DNA of 64,000 nt from Maratus speciosus (GCA_963932465.1 OZ010790.1:352929087-352993086), one strand, 5' to 3'. Shown: positions 46,716 to 58,300, counted from the stretch's first letter. A program made the numbers and translations. The notes: generated by a model not told the origin, from the letters alone.

Positions 46716-48079
46716 ATAAATTTTATATGTATATTATTGATGTTTTTATGCCCAAATTACTTATGTTTTTGTATAAAATTAGACAAATGCCTTTTATATG
46801 TTAAATAAATCGTATAATTATCGAAAAAAAAAATACGTGTCAGTGGATAGGTTCCTGTAAAATATGTTGCCAAAATTTCCTTCTTCGCTAATGCACCTAT
46901 ACTGTAAAAGTATCTAAAGCACATTAAAATCGCGCACTTAGGAGCTCAGACAGGAGCTTAGAGCTGGAGATTATTTTATTAGTAGCATCGGGAGGAAGAT
47001 GTAAAGATGTACATTTTCGTATATTACACTTTAAATTATCACCCATAGATTTTGAAAAAAACCCGTAAAAGAGCGGAGTTTAAATTAAATTGCGGTGACC
47101 TCCATTATGAAAGTTTAATGGTTTTAAATAGGAATTTCGCCAAATTAGCCAGTTATCGCCAAGTTGGCTTCATATATGACAACTTATTTTTGTCGCCAAC
47201 ATTTGGCGCTACTGCGGTAACCCTGCATTAGTATTTTTCAGCAATTACACATTTCAATGAGGCGGTCCTACCGGAATTGTGGGGGAAACACAGAGACTTG
47301 GATTTTATATAAATAGATAAATGTCCTCTAAGAACAGCCGAAAATAATTTCGTAATTAAAAAGGGGTGAAGCGAAGGGGAGGAGCGAAAAGCATTCTAAA
47401 AGAGTCCTGAATTACGATTTCAATGGAATCTCAGAAAATAATAAACCGATTACAGAAAGTATTGGTTGCGAATCAAGAGTAATAGTTCCTGATCCTATAC
47501 AGGCTATATCTTCTGCCAGTGTCACTACTACCTGGTTGGCAGGAACAACAAAAAAGCCTTTAAAAACGTTTATATAGAATGTTAGGAGATACCAACAGCT
47601 TTCAATGTTAATTTTGGCAAATTAATGGTGACAGTCTCTGTTTCAACATCTTTCGAGACATTCTATTTCAACTCTATTTCGGCATTTTATGTTGGGGCGA
47701 CTAACACTAGAGAGGTGGTAGACTGTTAGACAAGAAGCTTGGAATTTGACATGATGATTAATTTTAAGATGTAAATGTGTTTAGATGGTTTCTAAAAAGT
47801 CAAGTCTTCAAATGAATAGTGAAATGAGCGTATGAAATGACAATAAAAGTCTCAAAATACTTTCTAAATTATCATTTATTTGGAATTAGTTTTAGTTTTC
47901 TTATTAATTAAAATATCATTTCTGTCTATTGCACTTTTATAAAGAAGTCTAGTCAAACTGTGGCTTAATTGTAATTTTCTAATTATTACAAAAAATACTC
48001 TTCTAATAAAAAATAGTCATGCAAATATCACTTGGCATATTTCAACAATTACGCGAGCAAACCCGCGGGGTTTGCTGGT

Positions 48080-49390
48080 TTATAATAAATATATAATTAT
48101 TGTAAATAAGGACACGGTGTATTATATATAGATTAAATTAAGTTATTGATGCATGAATGGAGAAGCGCATAGATATAAAAGATTATCAAGTATCTTTTTT
48201 TAGGTTTCAAAGGTTACATTTTGGTAAAATAGATTTATGAGCAAAAAAGTAGATATTTTTATTAATGACATTATGCTACCCAAAATATTGGTTGCTATTT
48301 TAGTCTTTACTGGAAAATCATTTTTAAGGGAAACACAATAAAAAAAACTGTTACATTTCGAAAAAGAATCAATAAAGAATTATTTTTTACTTAAGTATGA
48401 TTAGCATTTAGAAATAGAGAAATGCTTTATTGATTGCACTAGTTAAGATATTTTTTTATAGTTATTGCGTGAATATGTAAAATGTTCCTGCATTTTTTCC
48501 CTGTGTTTTCCTGATCGAAATGTTAAGTAGTTCTATTTTGTAACGAAGCACACAAAGTTAATTATTATGTAGAAGGGAGGTAATCAATCTTCTTCTTATG
48601 CATTATAAATGAGAAGGATTTCTTTAAATGTTTAAATGTAATAAAACATATTTACATGATCATATCTGTAAAAAAGATTAATTCTCGCATTATTAAAAAA
48701 AAAAGATTTTTTATACAGGCTTTATGTAAGTAAATACACTATTAAGTTTCATTATTTCTTATACCAATTTTTCGGAAACTAAATATGAGCAACATAAATG
48801 TAAAACTTCAAATGATTTATTTTTCTAAATAGTAAATAAATCAGTTATTATGTTGCAAAATGAAAACTCTAATTTCACAATAGCATCAAGTGTTTTTGAG
48901 AATATTTTTTTCCCTTAATTTCTAAATTTTAATTCAGTCATTCAAAAATAAAACATTGTTTATTTTTATTGACTGATTTGTATCACTGATTTAAATAAAA
49001 AACATTTCCAGGTTAATGTTCTATGATTATATGCAATCTATGCAAACAAATATATGCTAACATCGAATGTGTTGAATACACAAAGTTTTAAAATCTAAAA
49101 AAATGAAACAGCATTTACCTTTTGCAGTTTTTAAACGACTGTTCAAATACATCTGTCAAGTTATCTTATTAAAATAAATTTGATTTTTCATTTCTAACAA
49201 TTTACAACATACATCCCATATTCTTTTTAAACAACACCAAAAGACTGTTTAATTATTTTTATACAGTTACTTTTGAGTAGATAATGATAAAATATATTTT
49301 GAAATTGCATATATTATTGTGCAGTTACGGAAGTAAATTATCTTCCAGTAATGTGCCTTATGTCTCTTTTGAATAATAATATGTAGGTAC
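48080..49390. other. AT-rich DNA, nothing assigned
   Basis: No long frame, TIR or tandem structure was recognised. Confidence 0.5.
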
Positions 49391-49395
49391 CAATA

Positions 49396-49680
49396 CACTG
49401 AAAAACTATCTACTATAAAGTATATGAATAATTTATGCTTCTAGTATATAATGTAGAACAATTATGTCACGTTATTCAATAAAATTGGTGGTAACAAGAT
49501 GCCTGCAATTTTATGGTGTAATTTGAATTTTATAATGGTGTAATTTAAACTGATATATGTGGTGTAATATTGCACATTAGTATAACATAACACCAGTTAT
49601 TTCGGATAAATTACTCAATAAAATGGAGGCAGCAAGGCTGCCACCAATCTCATGGTGTAACGTTACGTATTTTTTTACAG
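49396..49680. mobile_element. Possible mariner-like MITE (CACTGAAAAA ends)
   Basis: TA flanks both sides. Left CACTGAAAAACTA and right-inverted CTGTAAAAAAATACG resemble each other and the 27935-28263 family. Two internal direct repeats end in ATGGTGTAA (about 49465-49520 and 49600-49660) and begin CAATAAAA. Confidence 0.4.
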
Positions 49681-49682
49681 TA

Positions 49683-51345
49683 TATTCTAGATATAAAAAA
49701 GGCCACCAACTTAATTTTTTTTGCAAGTTATGACACTCACTTTTGTTACTTTATCTGAGTTCCTTACATCACAACAGGTCATAAACTATATAGTTTATAT
49801 ATATTTTAAAATATTTACAAAGTTTTTTATGCGACAGATATTGAGAATGATGCTATTCATAAATCCTCATTGCAACCTTTAATTCTTACTGTCTGAAAAT
49901 CGTTGAAAGTGAAATGTTAAAATTTTATAGATTATATCAAGTAGACTGAACATATTCTGGCAATTTTTTATACTCAAACAATTATGTGTTATATTAAATT
50001 AATAATATGTTTTGGCATAGTTTCTGCTTGTTAGGATTTAAAAGGCAATTTGTTACGTTTAGAAGTAAGTTGATTCAAATTTATGTGAAAAATGTTCTCT
50101 CGTTCTTTAGCCGAGCGCGCATTACTCTCAGCAAACTATTTACCGTAACCTGTACAATGCTTCAAAGGCTCTTCATGGTTTTAAAACGCAGAAAAATGCA
50201 TAAAGGTAACTGTCCTTTGTCAGATAATGACTTAAAATATGTAGTTGAGATGTTTGAGTAAACACGTTCTCTGGAGCTACAGACAGAGAGAGGACACAAA
50301 CCCGTAACACGCGTTACAATCGAAAAAGTTGCAAAGGAAATTTTGTCATTCCAGCTATTCACCAAAGTCAATGCCTTATGAAAATAAATTTCATGCAATA
50401 TGGAGCCCACTCTCACACACACATATCGGTTTGCGAGTAAGTTTATAAAAATTATCATAAGATATTTAATGTAGCGATGGAGCATTTCAATTTATAGACT
50501 TCAATAGTTAGTTCCTTAACATGCCGTTTTTTGTTAATTAAAACTTGGAAAATTAGAAAATTCTAAAACTTTCTTACTAATAATTTTCACAGGACACTCG
50601 AATGCACAAATATTTTACTTTTTTTCAAATAAACCATATATTTCGCTGTCGGCATTAATACTTAACCATTTGAAAAATTATATGCGTAAATTAACGTGCC
50701 TGAGAGAAACAATACATATACATGTTAATTTCTAATACATAAACAATACCCTATTCTCATATATGGTTGGTAACTTTTCGGATAAATTGTAAGAATTATA
50801 TGTCGTATTGAATAAATACTTGTATAATGTATTCAAGTTGCAAAGTTTAATTATTTTAATTTCAATATCATTTTTGTCTTTGTTCTTTCAAATTACGAAT
50901 GAATGATAACTTCGTATTTTATGATGATTTATTATTGGATCTAAATGTAATTGAAATTCAACTGGATAAAAAAATATTGTATATAACACATTTCAAAACA
51001 ACAGAACTGAAACATATTGCTAAATTACTCTGTAAACTATTGTATTTTTTCCAGTTGTTTATGTTTATTCAAAGGAAAATTAAACTATCTGGGTAGAATG
51101 TAATAATTAAAAAGAATTTTCCAGACGTACCAGATTACAATAAGTATTATATGTAATATGGCTATAATATGTAATGAACAGAAAAAAAAATATATTACTT
51201 CATTGAGTGGTACACACGTTCGGTACTACATTTTCAAGTTCAAGAAAATTGAAACTATGAAGTAGATTTATGAATTCAACGGAATGTGAAAGCAAGCAAT
51301 CAAAACACTGTTCTTGTTACTTTCATTCGAAACTCTATAAATATT
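49683..51345. other. AT-rich DNA with a possible eroded reading frame
   Basis: At about 50170-50380 a plus frame reads GNCPLSDNDLKYVVEMFE, one stop, then TRSLELQTERGHKPVTRVTI and EKVAKEIL. It has balanced composition unlike its surroundings. This looks like a former coding exon or transposase piece, but I do not recognise the family. Nothing else stands out. Confidence 0.3.
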
Positions 51346-51351
51346 TAATGT

Positions 51352-51791
51352 TTAAGAAAATGTGTGTTTAATTTACATCAATAATATAATTTCAGATAAC
51401 AATGTATTATATCTAATACGTATTGTCAATGATCATTTTTGTTTTGCATTTTATGATTATAAAATAATTAAAAGCATTTTATTCTGTCAGGGACGTTTCT
51501 GCTATGAAAGCATTTCATTAAAAAGATCTACAACGTATAATAAAACACACATACTACAATATATAGCAAAACACACATGCACACATAAATAACACCTGAA
51601 TGTATGTAATCAAAACTGTTTTTTAATGAAATGCTTTCATATCAAAAACGTTCCTGACAGAATATAAGGCTTTTAATTATTTTATAATCATAAAATGCAA
51701 AACAAAAATTATCATTGACAGTACGTATTAGATATGATACATTGTTAGCTGAAATTATATTATTGATGTAAATTAAACACACATTTTCTTA
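51352..51791. mobile_element. 440-bp foldback with ~175-bp arms
   Basis: Left arm from TTAAGAAAATGTGTGTTTAA through GCATTTTATGATTATAAAAT to TGAAAGCATTTCATTAAAAA. The right arm is its reverse complement with few differences, ending TTAAACACACATTTTCTTAA. The loop (about 51526-51620) is rich in ACACACAT. No TSD recognised. It abuts the mariner remnant at 51792. Confidence 0.7.
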
Positions 51792-51993
51792 AATATTATA
51801 AGAATTATTTTGTCGCCTTCTAAGAAGGTTCTATAGTTTCCAATACAACACTGTTAAAAACTTGCAGCATTTTATCCAGTCATTCGACCGTTTTTTTTTT
51901 TTTTTAACAGTTTCATAACCGTAATTTAACTATATTCTGATCATATATTGGCCAATAATATGGTCATAATAGTGTTAACTTACTGTTGTGTAA

Positions 51994-54314
51994 TAGGGTG
52001 GAACTAAAAAACGAAGTTTCGAATTTTATATTCTAATAGTGATTATTTTTTTTCCTTTTTAGCTCCATAAAAAGAAAATATTTCTCTTTTAATTTTAAAA
52101 TGATATTTTCCGGTTCCTCAAAGCGTCTGATTTTCCATAAAAAACGAATAAAAGCCAATAATTGTATGAAAAGTGTTTTAAGCTTATTGTCAAATTTATA
52201 TTTTGAAAAATTTAATTAATGTAGTGTTAAAGTCCTGTAATAAAGAGAATAATTTAGTTTGAGTGCCATGAAAAAAATGGCCCCACTTTATTTGACTTTT
52301 GTAGAAGCCAGCGTAGTGGGCGTTGGCTTTCATTGTCTCTGATTTATTTGGCGGCGACTCATAACAAATTAGTCCGATTTAGCATGTGTTAACAGTATCT
52401 TCGATTTTTTTTTTCAATAAACGGTAGGTGTCAAATGTGACAATATCTGCTAACGTGCCTAAATCTAGAAAATTGTTGAAGTGTCTTGTATTTCGCGAAC
52501 CAAAACAATTAAATTTAGACTATCATCTTCGGCGAACATATGAAGATGTTATGAAACATTATTTATGGGTTCAATTTAACTTAAAATCTGCCTGCTGGAA
52601 TCTGGAACACACTGTTTCTGAAATATCTAAAGCTTTTGCTGATGCAATTAAGAATGTATTGTTGAAACATTCAATTCCAACGGTTTCTGATAACAAATCA
52701 TAAAAAAAAATGATCAGACTACCGTGAGAAATGTCAAAATTTGAAGAAAAATATTAAGATTAGAAAGAATAATCCCTACATCCAATATAAAATTTCAAAA
52801 TATTAGGTCATCGTGTAAAAAAACTTTTCTTTGTGTAATTGCACTAAATATTATCGTGTATCAGAACAATAACATCACTTCCTCAAAGACCAAAGAGAGA
52901 TGGGGTGATGGCAATAGGATCAATATATATAAAAACTACAAAAAAAAAATGCGTAGCAAGACTGGAAAAGGAACTATCAAGGAAATAAAAAGTTATTTTA
53001 AAACAAAAAAGTGATGTTTTGATTGAATGACTCGCCAAATGAAGAAAATAATTCGGAAGGAAATAGTTCAATCGGTAGTTCTTCTAAACCTGAATTTGAC
53101 AATCATCAAGCTGAAAGAACCGGAGTATTAGACAGAACTGCAAATATAATTGTAAATGGCACCCTAGAAGATATGGGTATTTCTGATGATAGGATAAAGA
53201 AAAGGTAACTGAAAGAAGGACTTGAAAAAGATAAAGAGAAAAGAAAGAATTTGAAATAACAAGGAAGACGAAATGAGTTAAATTTAGAAGGTTTATATTT
53301 TGATGGCAGAAAGGATAACACTATGATAACTGAAGCAAAGGGAAAAAATTATAACGAAAAATCATTAAAGAAGAACACATGGTCTTAGTTCAAAAAGCGG
53401 GATCAAAATATATTGGTGATATTTCATTGACATCTTCTTATATTAATATAGCCACTGCAATTTAAGTGCATTTTCAAAACAATAATATGGACATTTCAAG
53501 TTTGAAATTTATTGGGTGAAAGAGAAACGCCGTTAATGCAGGACGCAAGTCAGGAGTTGTCAAAACATTCGATGCAAGACTGTACAAACTTTACAATGGA
53601 TAATTTGCTTATTACATGCAAATAAAGTTTTTCTTTATATACTTGTTTCAACATCTTGCTGGAAAAACTACGGCTACTAAAGGATTTTCTGGACCAATAG
53701 GAAAGCAACTTGAAAAAATGCGAACATATTGAAATTATAGACTATAAAAAAAAATGGATCCTGTCTTGACGAACTGATTGGATGAAGAACTTTTAAAAAA
53801 AGTACAAACAGGGGAAACACTTGAATTTTAGATTTTCCTTGTCATACTCAAACTGTGGTAACGCGTGTCAAAATTGTTTCGCGAGCTGCAGCAACTGTCT
53901 TTAGATATTATACAAGAGATGGCTTTATCTTGGGAAAGTTGAATTCCCGCAATGTAATGACAAAGTTTGCCTGAGAAGAATTATAATCCAGTAGGTTTAA
54001 TATCCAACTGAATAATTCCATAACAAAGGGAAGTAAGAAAGGTGGAAGTTGATATTTAGCTACCTCATCGTGGTGACTTCTGGGTAGCATTTGCTTAATA
54101 TAAGCAGATATGAGCTAACATCTACGTTGTTTACTTTAAGTTACTTTATACTGAAATTTTAAAACTTTGACGTCCTTGAGGAACCGGAAAACAAATTAAT
54201 TTTAAAAATCCTTTTCAGCCAATAGTTTACACAACCAAAAAGGAAAAACGTTTTTACTATTACGCATTAAAACAAAAAAAGTTTTTTTTTACCCTATACT
54301 TAAGTTCCACCCTA
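51994..54314 (+). mobile_element. 2.3-kb DNA transposon with exact 8-bp TSD
   Basis: TTGTGTAA is found on both sides (51986-51993 and 54315-54322). The ends TAGGGTGGAACT and AGTTCCACCCTA are inverse, and weaker pairing extends about 180 bases (TTTTCCGGTTCCTCAA and TTGAGGAACCGGAAAA). An 8-bp TSD fits hAT or P superfamilies. A degraded transposase-like gene is on the plus strand. Confidence 0.8.
52428..54110 (+). pseudogene. Transposase-like gene of the 8-bp-TSD element, broken
   Basis: The first piece (52428-52703, 91 codons) holds RRTYEDVMKHYLWVQFNLK and TVSEISKAFADAIKNV..HSIPTVS. Later pieces hold GISDDRIKKR (53208), LYFDGRKDNTMITEAKGKNY, SKYIGDISLTSSYINIATAI, LKFIG followed by AVNAGRKSGVVK, LFQHLAGKTTATKGFSGPIG and FPCHTQTVVTRVKIVSRAAA. 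They follow the order of a transposase-like family I have seen in other invertebrate genomes but cannot name. The putative acid before AVN.G lies at a stop codon, and frame changes are frequent, so no product is made. Confidence 0.5.
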
Positions 54315-54560
54315 TTGTGTAACCGTTTTAGATAAAAATGGTCAAATGACTGGACATAATGCTGCAAATGTTTAACAGTGAAGTACACCACGTTTGACCC
54401 AAGCGTCCAAATATTTTAGTATACTGATTGGGGTATGGTCTCCAGCTTCGGGCTTCAATGAACTCAAAACGCCTTTCACGAATTGGTAATTTTACCTTCT
54501 TGAACAGCATAAAGTCAAATGGAGCCATATCAGGCGAGTACGGTGCTTGGTCGATGATAC

Positions 54561-55855
54561 ATAAACTCCGGACGATACATAAACTCTAAAACGATGGACA
54601 TAAACTCTTGCGATGGTTCATTATATTTGTGCAAATTCCATGCAAAATTTCGATGGTTTTTGAGCTGTTCGGCAGACGAAATTTCATTTGAATCGAAAAT
54701 TTAACTAAGTCTTTGTTCAACTGATTTTTTTATTGTAAAAAAGACGTAGACTACTTAAAAGTAATGACTGGAAAACTGTTGTTATTAACACACTAAGTCC
54801 AAATCGCGTTCAAAATCGGATTTATATCGCAGTACTGCCTATATAGTATTATCGTGATACATTTTACGGGTGTCTTTTAAATTATAAATTATGGGTAGAT
54901 TTTCCACAGAAAATGCATTTTTATTGTTACAATGTTAGTTTTTAATCTTTAAAATTTTTGGAATAAATGTCCATAAATTTGTCATGTCTAATTTTGAATG
55001 TAAAAAAAATCCCTCTAAATATAATTTATTTAAACTCTGCGTATTGACATTTGAAATGAATTTGCAATTTTCTAAGATAAGACTAATACAAATTAATACA
55101 TTTTATAAATTATCATATACATAACAAGCTTACATCATAGACTAACTATAGCTAAATATCATTTGAATACATTACTATGTCTAGTATATATTTGATCCAA
55201 AGCACAGTTACTTGGACGAAAATACATTAATAGGGATAATTGGGTATCATACGACTTCACTCCAATAACTTAATCCTTTGTGAGGTTAACTTCCAGCCTT
55301 TACCATTAGATTACATTCCCGATACTCTATGAATTAATTAGTTAAAATTGCATCTAAACTTGAGAATATCTACTAAAGGAAGATCCGACGCAATAAGTAC
55401 TTTAACAACGAACATGTGTCTTGGAAATAGAGTCTATATCCGATAAAATACAACGTGTATTGAAATAACTTAATACTCCTGATACCAATGTATATTTTCA
55501 TTTATTAGGTACTCTTTGCTTTGCGTAACGGTATCCAAAGTAAGTGAAATATACGCAAATAGATAGCATGACGCAAAATAAACCTTTGCATAAATTTTAC
55601 TGAAGATTTTGGATATCCTCACGCAAAATATAAATTCATTTATGGAAATGCATAATATAGGCTCAATGAAGGTGTCATATATTTAATAGCATATTAGAAA
55701 ATCAAAATTATTGTTTGAATGTCTAATGAATGTGTAAAAATTATTGATTGAATGTGTAATGAATGTGTAATGAATGTGTAAATATACTTTAGAAGACAAA
55801 ACAAAAATGTGGCACGGGTGTGTTGTCAGATATGGCAATGCCAATACTTTCTTCT
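54561..55855. other. AT-rich DNA, nothing assigned
   Basis: Only a short TGAATGTGTAA direct repeat (about 55735-55785) is visible. Confidence 0.45.
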
Positions 55856-55859
55856 ATCT

Positions 55860-56760
55860 CACACATGTTAATACTTCTTGAAAAATGCAACATAGTAGCA
55901 ACATCGGTGAAATTATTTACACGAAAATCTAATTAGCAACAACTTTTATCAACTTTAACTGAATCTGAAGTTTGATGAAAAGCCGTACATTAGTTTTTGT
56001 GATAGATCTATTCAGGAAATCATAAAAAAATCTTAATACCATGTTGCACAATTTTCAACAAACACTAAACAAGACCATTTTATATCAGCAAATTACTGAA
56101 TCTTAAGATTGATGAAAATTCACATACTAGTTCTTGAGATGCAGCTATTGCGAAAATCCTGAAAAATGCAGCATAGCAGCGCCACCTGTTGGACAATTTA
56201 CACTAAAAACTAAACAGTACTAATTCGTATCACGGACTACATGAATCTGACGTTTGGTGAACATTTATTCCTTAGTTCTTGAGAAAGAGCGATTGCAATA
56301 ATCATGAATAATGCAGCATAACAGAGCCACCTGTTGGGCAATTTTTACCAAAAAGAAATATGAACTATTATATCAAAGACTAACTGAATCTGAAGTTTTA
56401 TAAAAATCCGCGCATTAGTTCTTGAGATATAGCTATTGCGAAACCGTGAAAAATGCAGTATAGCAGCGCCAACTGTTGGCCGATGTACACCAAAAAGTAA
56501 TCAGCACCAACTTATATCAGGTACTAGCTGAATCTAAATTTTTATTGAAATTCGTTCATTAGTTGTTCATATACAGCGCTCACAAAATTTGTCTCAAACA
56601 CAGACAGACGGACAGCTGACAGGCAGAGAGACAGGCAGACATTTAGTAAAAACATGTTTTTCGGGATCACTGACCCCTAAAACGTGTAAATACGTCGAAA
56701 ATAGGAATTCAAAAATTTTCGCGAATCCAATACTTTTTTCTTGTAAAGATAGAAGAAAGT
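55860..56760 (-). repeat. ~130-bp-period tandem block (inverted relative of 38.1-38.8 kb)
   Basis: About five units with AAAAATGCAGCATAGCAGCGCC, ACTGAATCTGAAGTTTGATG and TTAGTTCTTGAGATGCAGC, the reverse complement of the block at 38085-38800. It also keeps the unit-proximal end AGCGCTCACAAAATTTGTC, followed by a CAGACAGACGGACAGC run and an AAAACATGTTTTTCGGGATC segment missing from the other copy. Confidence 0.7.
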
Positions 56761-57465
56761 AATAATTTAAATTCAATATTAAAACAAAACGTTCAGAGAC
56801 ATACCAAGACATTAGTCGTATTTTGATATCGTTTTTTTTTAAACCCATATCTTGAATTTATGTGACATGTGAATTGCAAAGAATTAGTAAATATTTTTAT
56901 TTTGAAAATAACATTTTCAGATGTGAATATAAATAAGCGATTTTTAACCTGAAATTAGCGTATGCATTTTTACTCAGAAGTGACTAAAACGTTTCTATTT
57001 AATATGCTAATGAGCATAGAAAAATATTCCTATTTTTATGAAATAATTGTATAAGAAATAGGAATTTTTTCTATATTATCTGAAAAAGTTATTAGCATCG
57101 AAAAATGGTTAATATCACATGTTAATCTTTATAACGTCATCCGATCCCTTTGTAAGATATATTTAGCCCCCTATAACACGATGATACTGCCCTGTTTCTC
57201 TTAAATTAGAATTCCAGTACAAGTTCATATATTTTACGATAGACATATACATAAGACTGAGACTGCTGAAAAAAATCAAAATGATATGCTTTCTAATTGT
57301 TACGAAATTCCTTTTTGTATTTCCATTGATTTTAAACTTCCTTTTTAGGTAGTTTTCGTATGAAATACTACCTATTACATTCTCCCCTATGTTGGAATTA
57401 AGGAAATGTTTTTGCAGATCTAAACCGATCGTGACCGGTAGAACCCAAACCACCCTCTGTAGAAA
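56761..57465. other. AT-rich DNA, nothing assigned
   Basis: A 96-codon minus frame (57163-57453) resembles nothing known. No repeat structure was seen. Confidence 0.45.
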
Positions 57466-57469
57466 ACTT

Positions 57470-57535
57470 TATCTACCTCTCTATCTATCTATCTATCTAT
57501 ATCTATATCTCTCTCTCTATATATATAATATCACT
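57470..57535. repeat. CTAT/CT microsatellite
   Basis: A run of CTATCTAT units grading into TATATC, CTCTCTCT and TATATATA. Confidence 0.85.
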
Positions 57536-58300
57536 TTTTTATGGACTCGATAACTTCAGTAAATCTGCACAAATCTCTTCCAAACTGATACATAAAATCA
57601 AAGGACATAAAATCTCGGTCAAGTTCGTTAATGGGCAAAATCGGACCAAGAGGTGGAAATAGGGAGGGGTATTGTGAAAACCGAAAATACCCCATAACTT
57701 CGTAATTTTTGACATATCAAATCAGTTTAAAGTTTTTATTACTTCTAAAAATAGGGCCCCAAATTTATGTATCGCAGATTTTAATAAAAATAAATTAAAA
57801 AGATAAAAAGATTTAAAGATAAAAATGAAAATAGGCTGAAGGGGAACAAAAACAGGGTTTCAGGGAGAAAAAACGTCAATTCTTAAGATAACAAATCCAA
57901 TTAAATTTATTTTAAATCTTCTTCATATTCTATACAACTTTTATATTGACAAGTTTTTGATAGAACCAATTTGTACCGCAAAAAATATTTATATATATAA
58001 ACGAAAACAAAAAGTGAGGGGACGATTGAAGAAGAAAAAAAATCCATAACTTCGTGAATTTACAAGCTATAAAATCCGCATGAATTTATTGCATATCTTC
58101 TTAATATTATCTACAATATTTATACTGGTGAGTGTTTGATAGGACCAATTCTTACAGCAAAAACGAATTAAAAATACATAGTGGTTAAAGAAAAAAATCA
58201 TCGCGTTAAAGGGAGTATTCAAATCGAAACTGCTTAGTTTCTGACACATTTTAAAATTCATTTTTGCTCTCAAACTCATCCAATTGGTAGATTCTATTAT
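57536..58300. repeat. Diverged ~180-bp tandem repeats
   Basis: Three or four units share CCATAACTTCGT.AATTT, AAATCC..TTAAATTTATT and TTTGATAGRACCAATTYGTAC. The units are heavily diverged. Function unknown; probably an old repeat element. Confidence 0.45.

Larger units (their letters stand above)
42775..47317 (-). mobile_element. Non-autonomous Helitron, copy 2
   Basis: Same ends as copy 1: minus-strand TCTATTTATATAAAATCCAA after A, hairpin CCGTCATTTTTGACGG (42788-42803), CTAG then T. The flanks TTATAAAATA and TAAATGTCC join without duplication into ACTTATAAAATATAAATG, which matches intact neighbouring tandem units (ACTTATAAGATATAAATG at about 41817-41834). This proves insertion between A and T with no TSD. 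The copy carries six or more nested MITEs and has no coding sequence. Confidence 0.85.
41001..48078 (+). mobile_element. Helitron-like element with internal ~290-bp tandem repeats
   Basis: It starts TCTATACTAATATTATAAAG after A and ends with AGCAAACCC-GCG-GGGTTTGCT folding into a hairpin, then CTGG before T. TC start, CTRR end and A/T flanks fit Helitrons, though the hairpin abuts the end more closely than usual. Inside, diverged units of about 290 bp each hold AAAAGGGGTGAAAA, CGTTCTAAA..GCGATTTT, CCGATTTCAAAAATAATGG, CTTGCTCCAACATAGGCTAC and TTACTTATAAGATATAAATG. Helitron copy 2 is inserted in one unit. Without it the element is about 2.5 kb. Confidence 0.6.
51849..54380. mobile_element. CACTGTTAAAA MITE (~203 bp) split by a 2.3-kb element
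   Basis: Left CACTGTTAAAAACTTGCAGC, ATCCAGTCATTCGACCG and right CGGTTTTAGATAAAAATGG, TCAAATGACTGGACATAATG, CTGCAAATGTTTAACAGTG are inverse. Removing the inner insert and one TSD leaves about 203 bp. It interrupts the mariner C-terminus. Confidence 0.7.
51792..54560 (-). pseudogene. mariner transposase C-terminus, interrupted by nested elements
   Basis: Right part (54381-54560, minus): APYSPDMAPFDFMLFKKVKL with the third catalytic Asp in the SPDMAP context, then ERRFEFIEARSW and KIFGRLGQTWC. Left part (51792-51848, minus): CIGNYRTFLEGDKI, the expected tail of mariner transposases. The two halves were separated by the insertion of 51849-54380. N-terminal parts are not recognisable beyond 54560. 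Confidence 0.65.
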
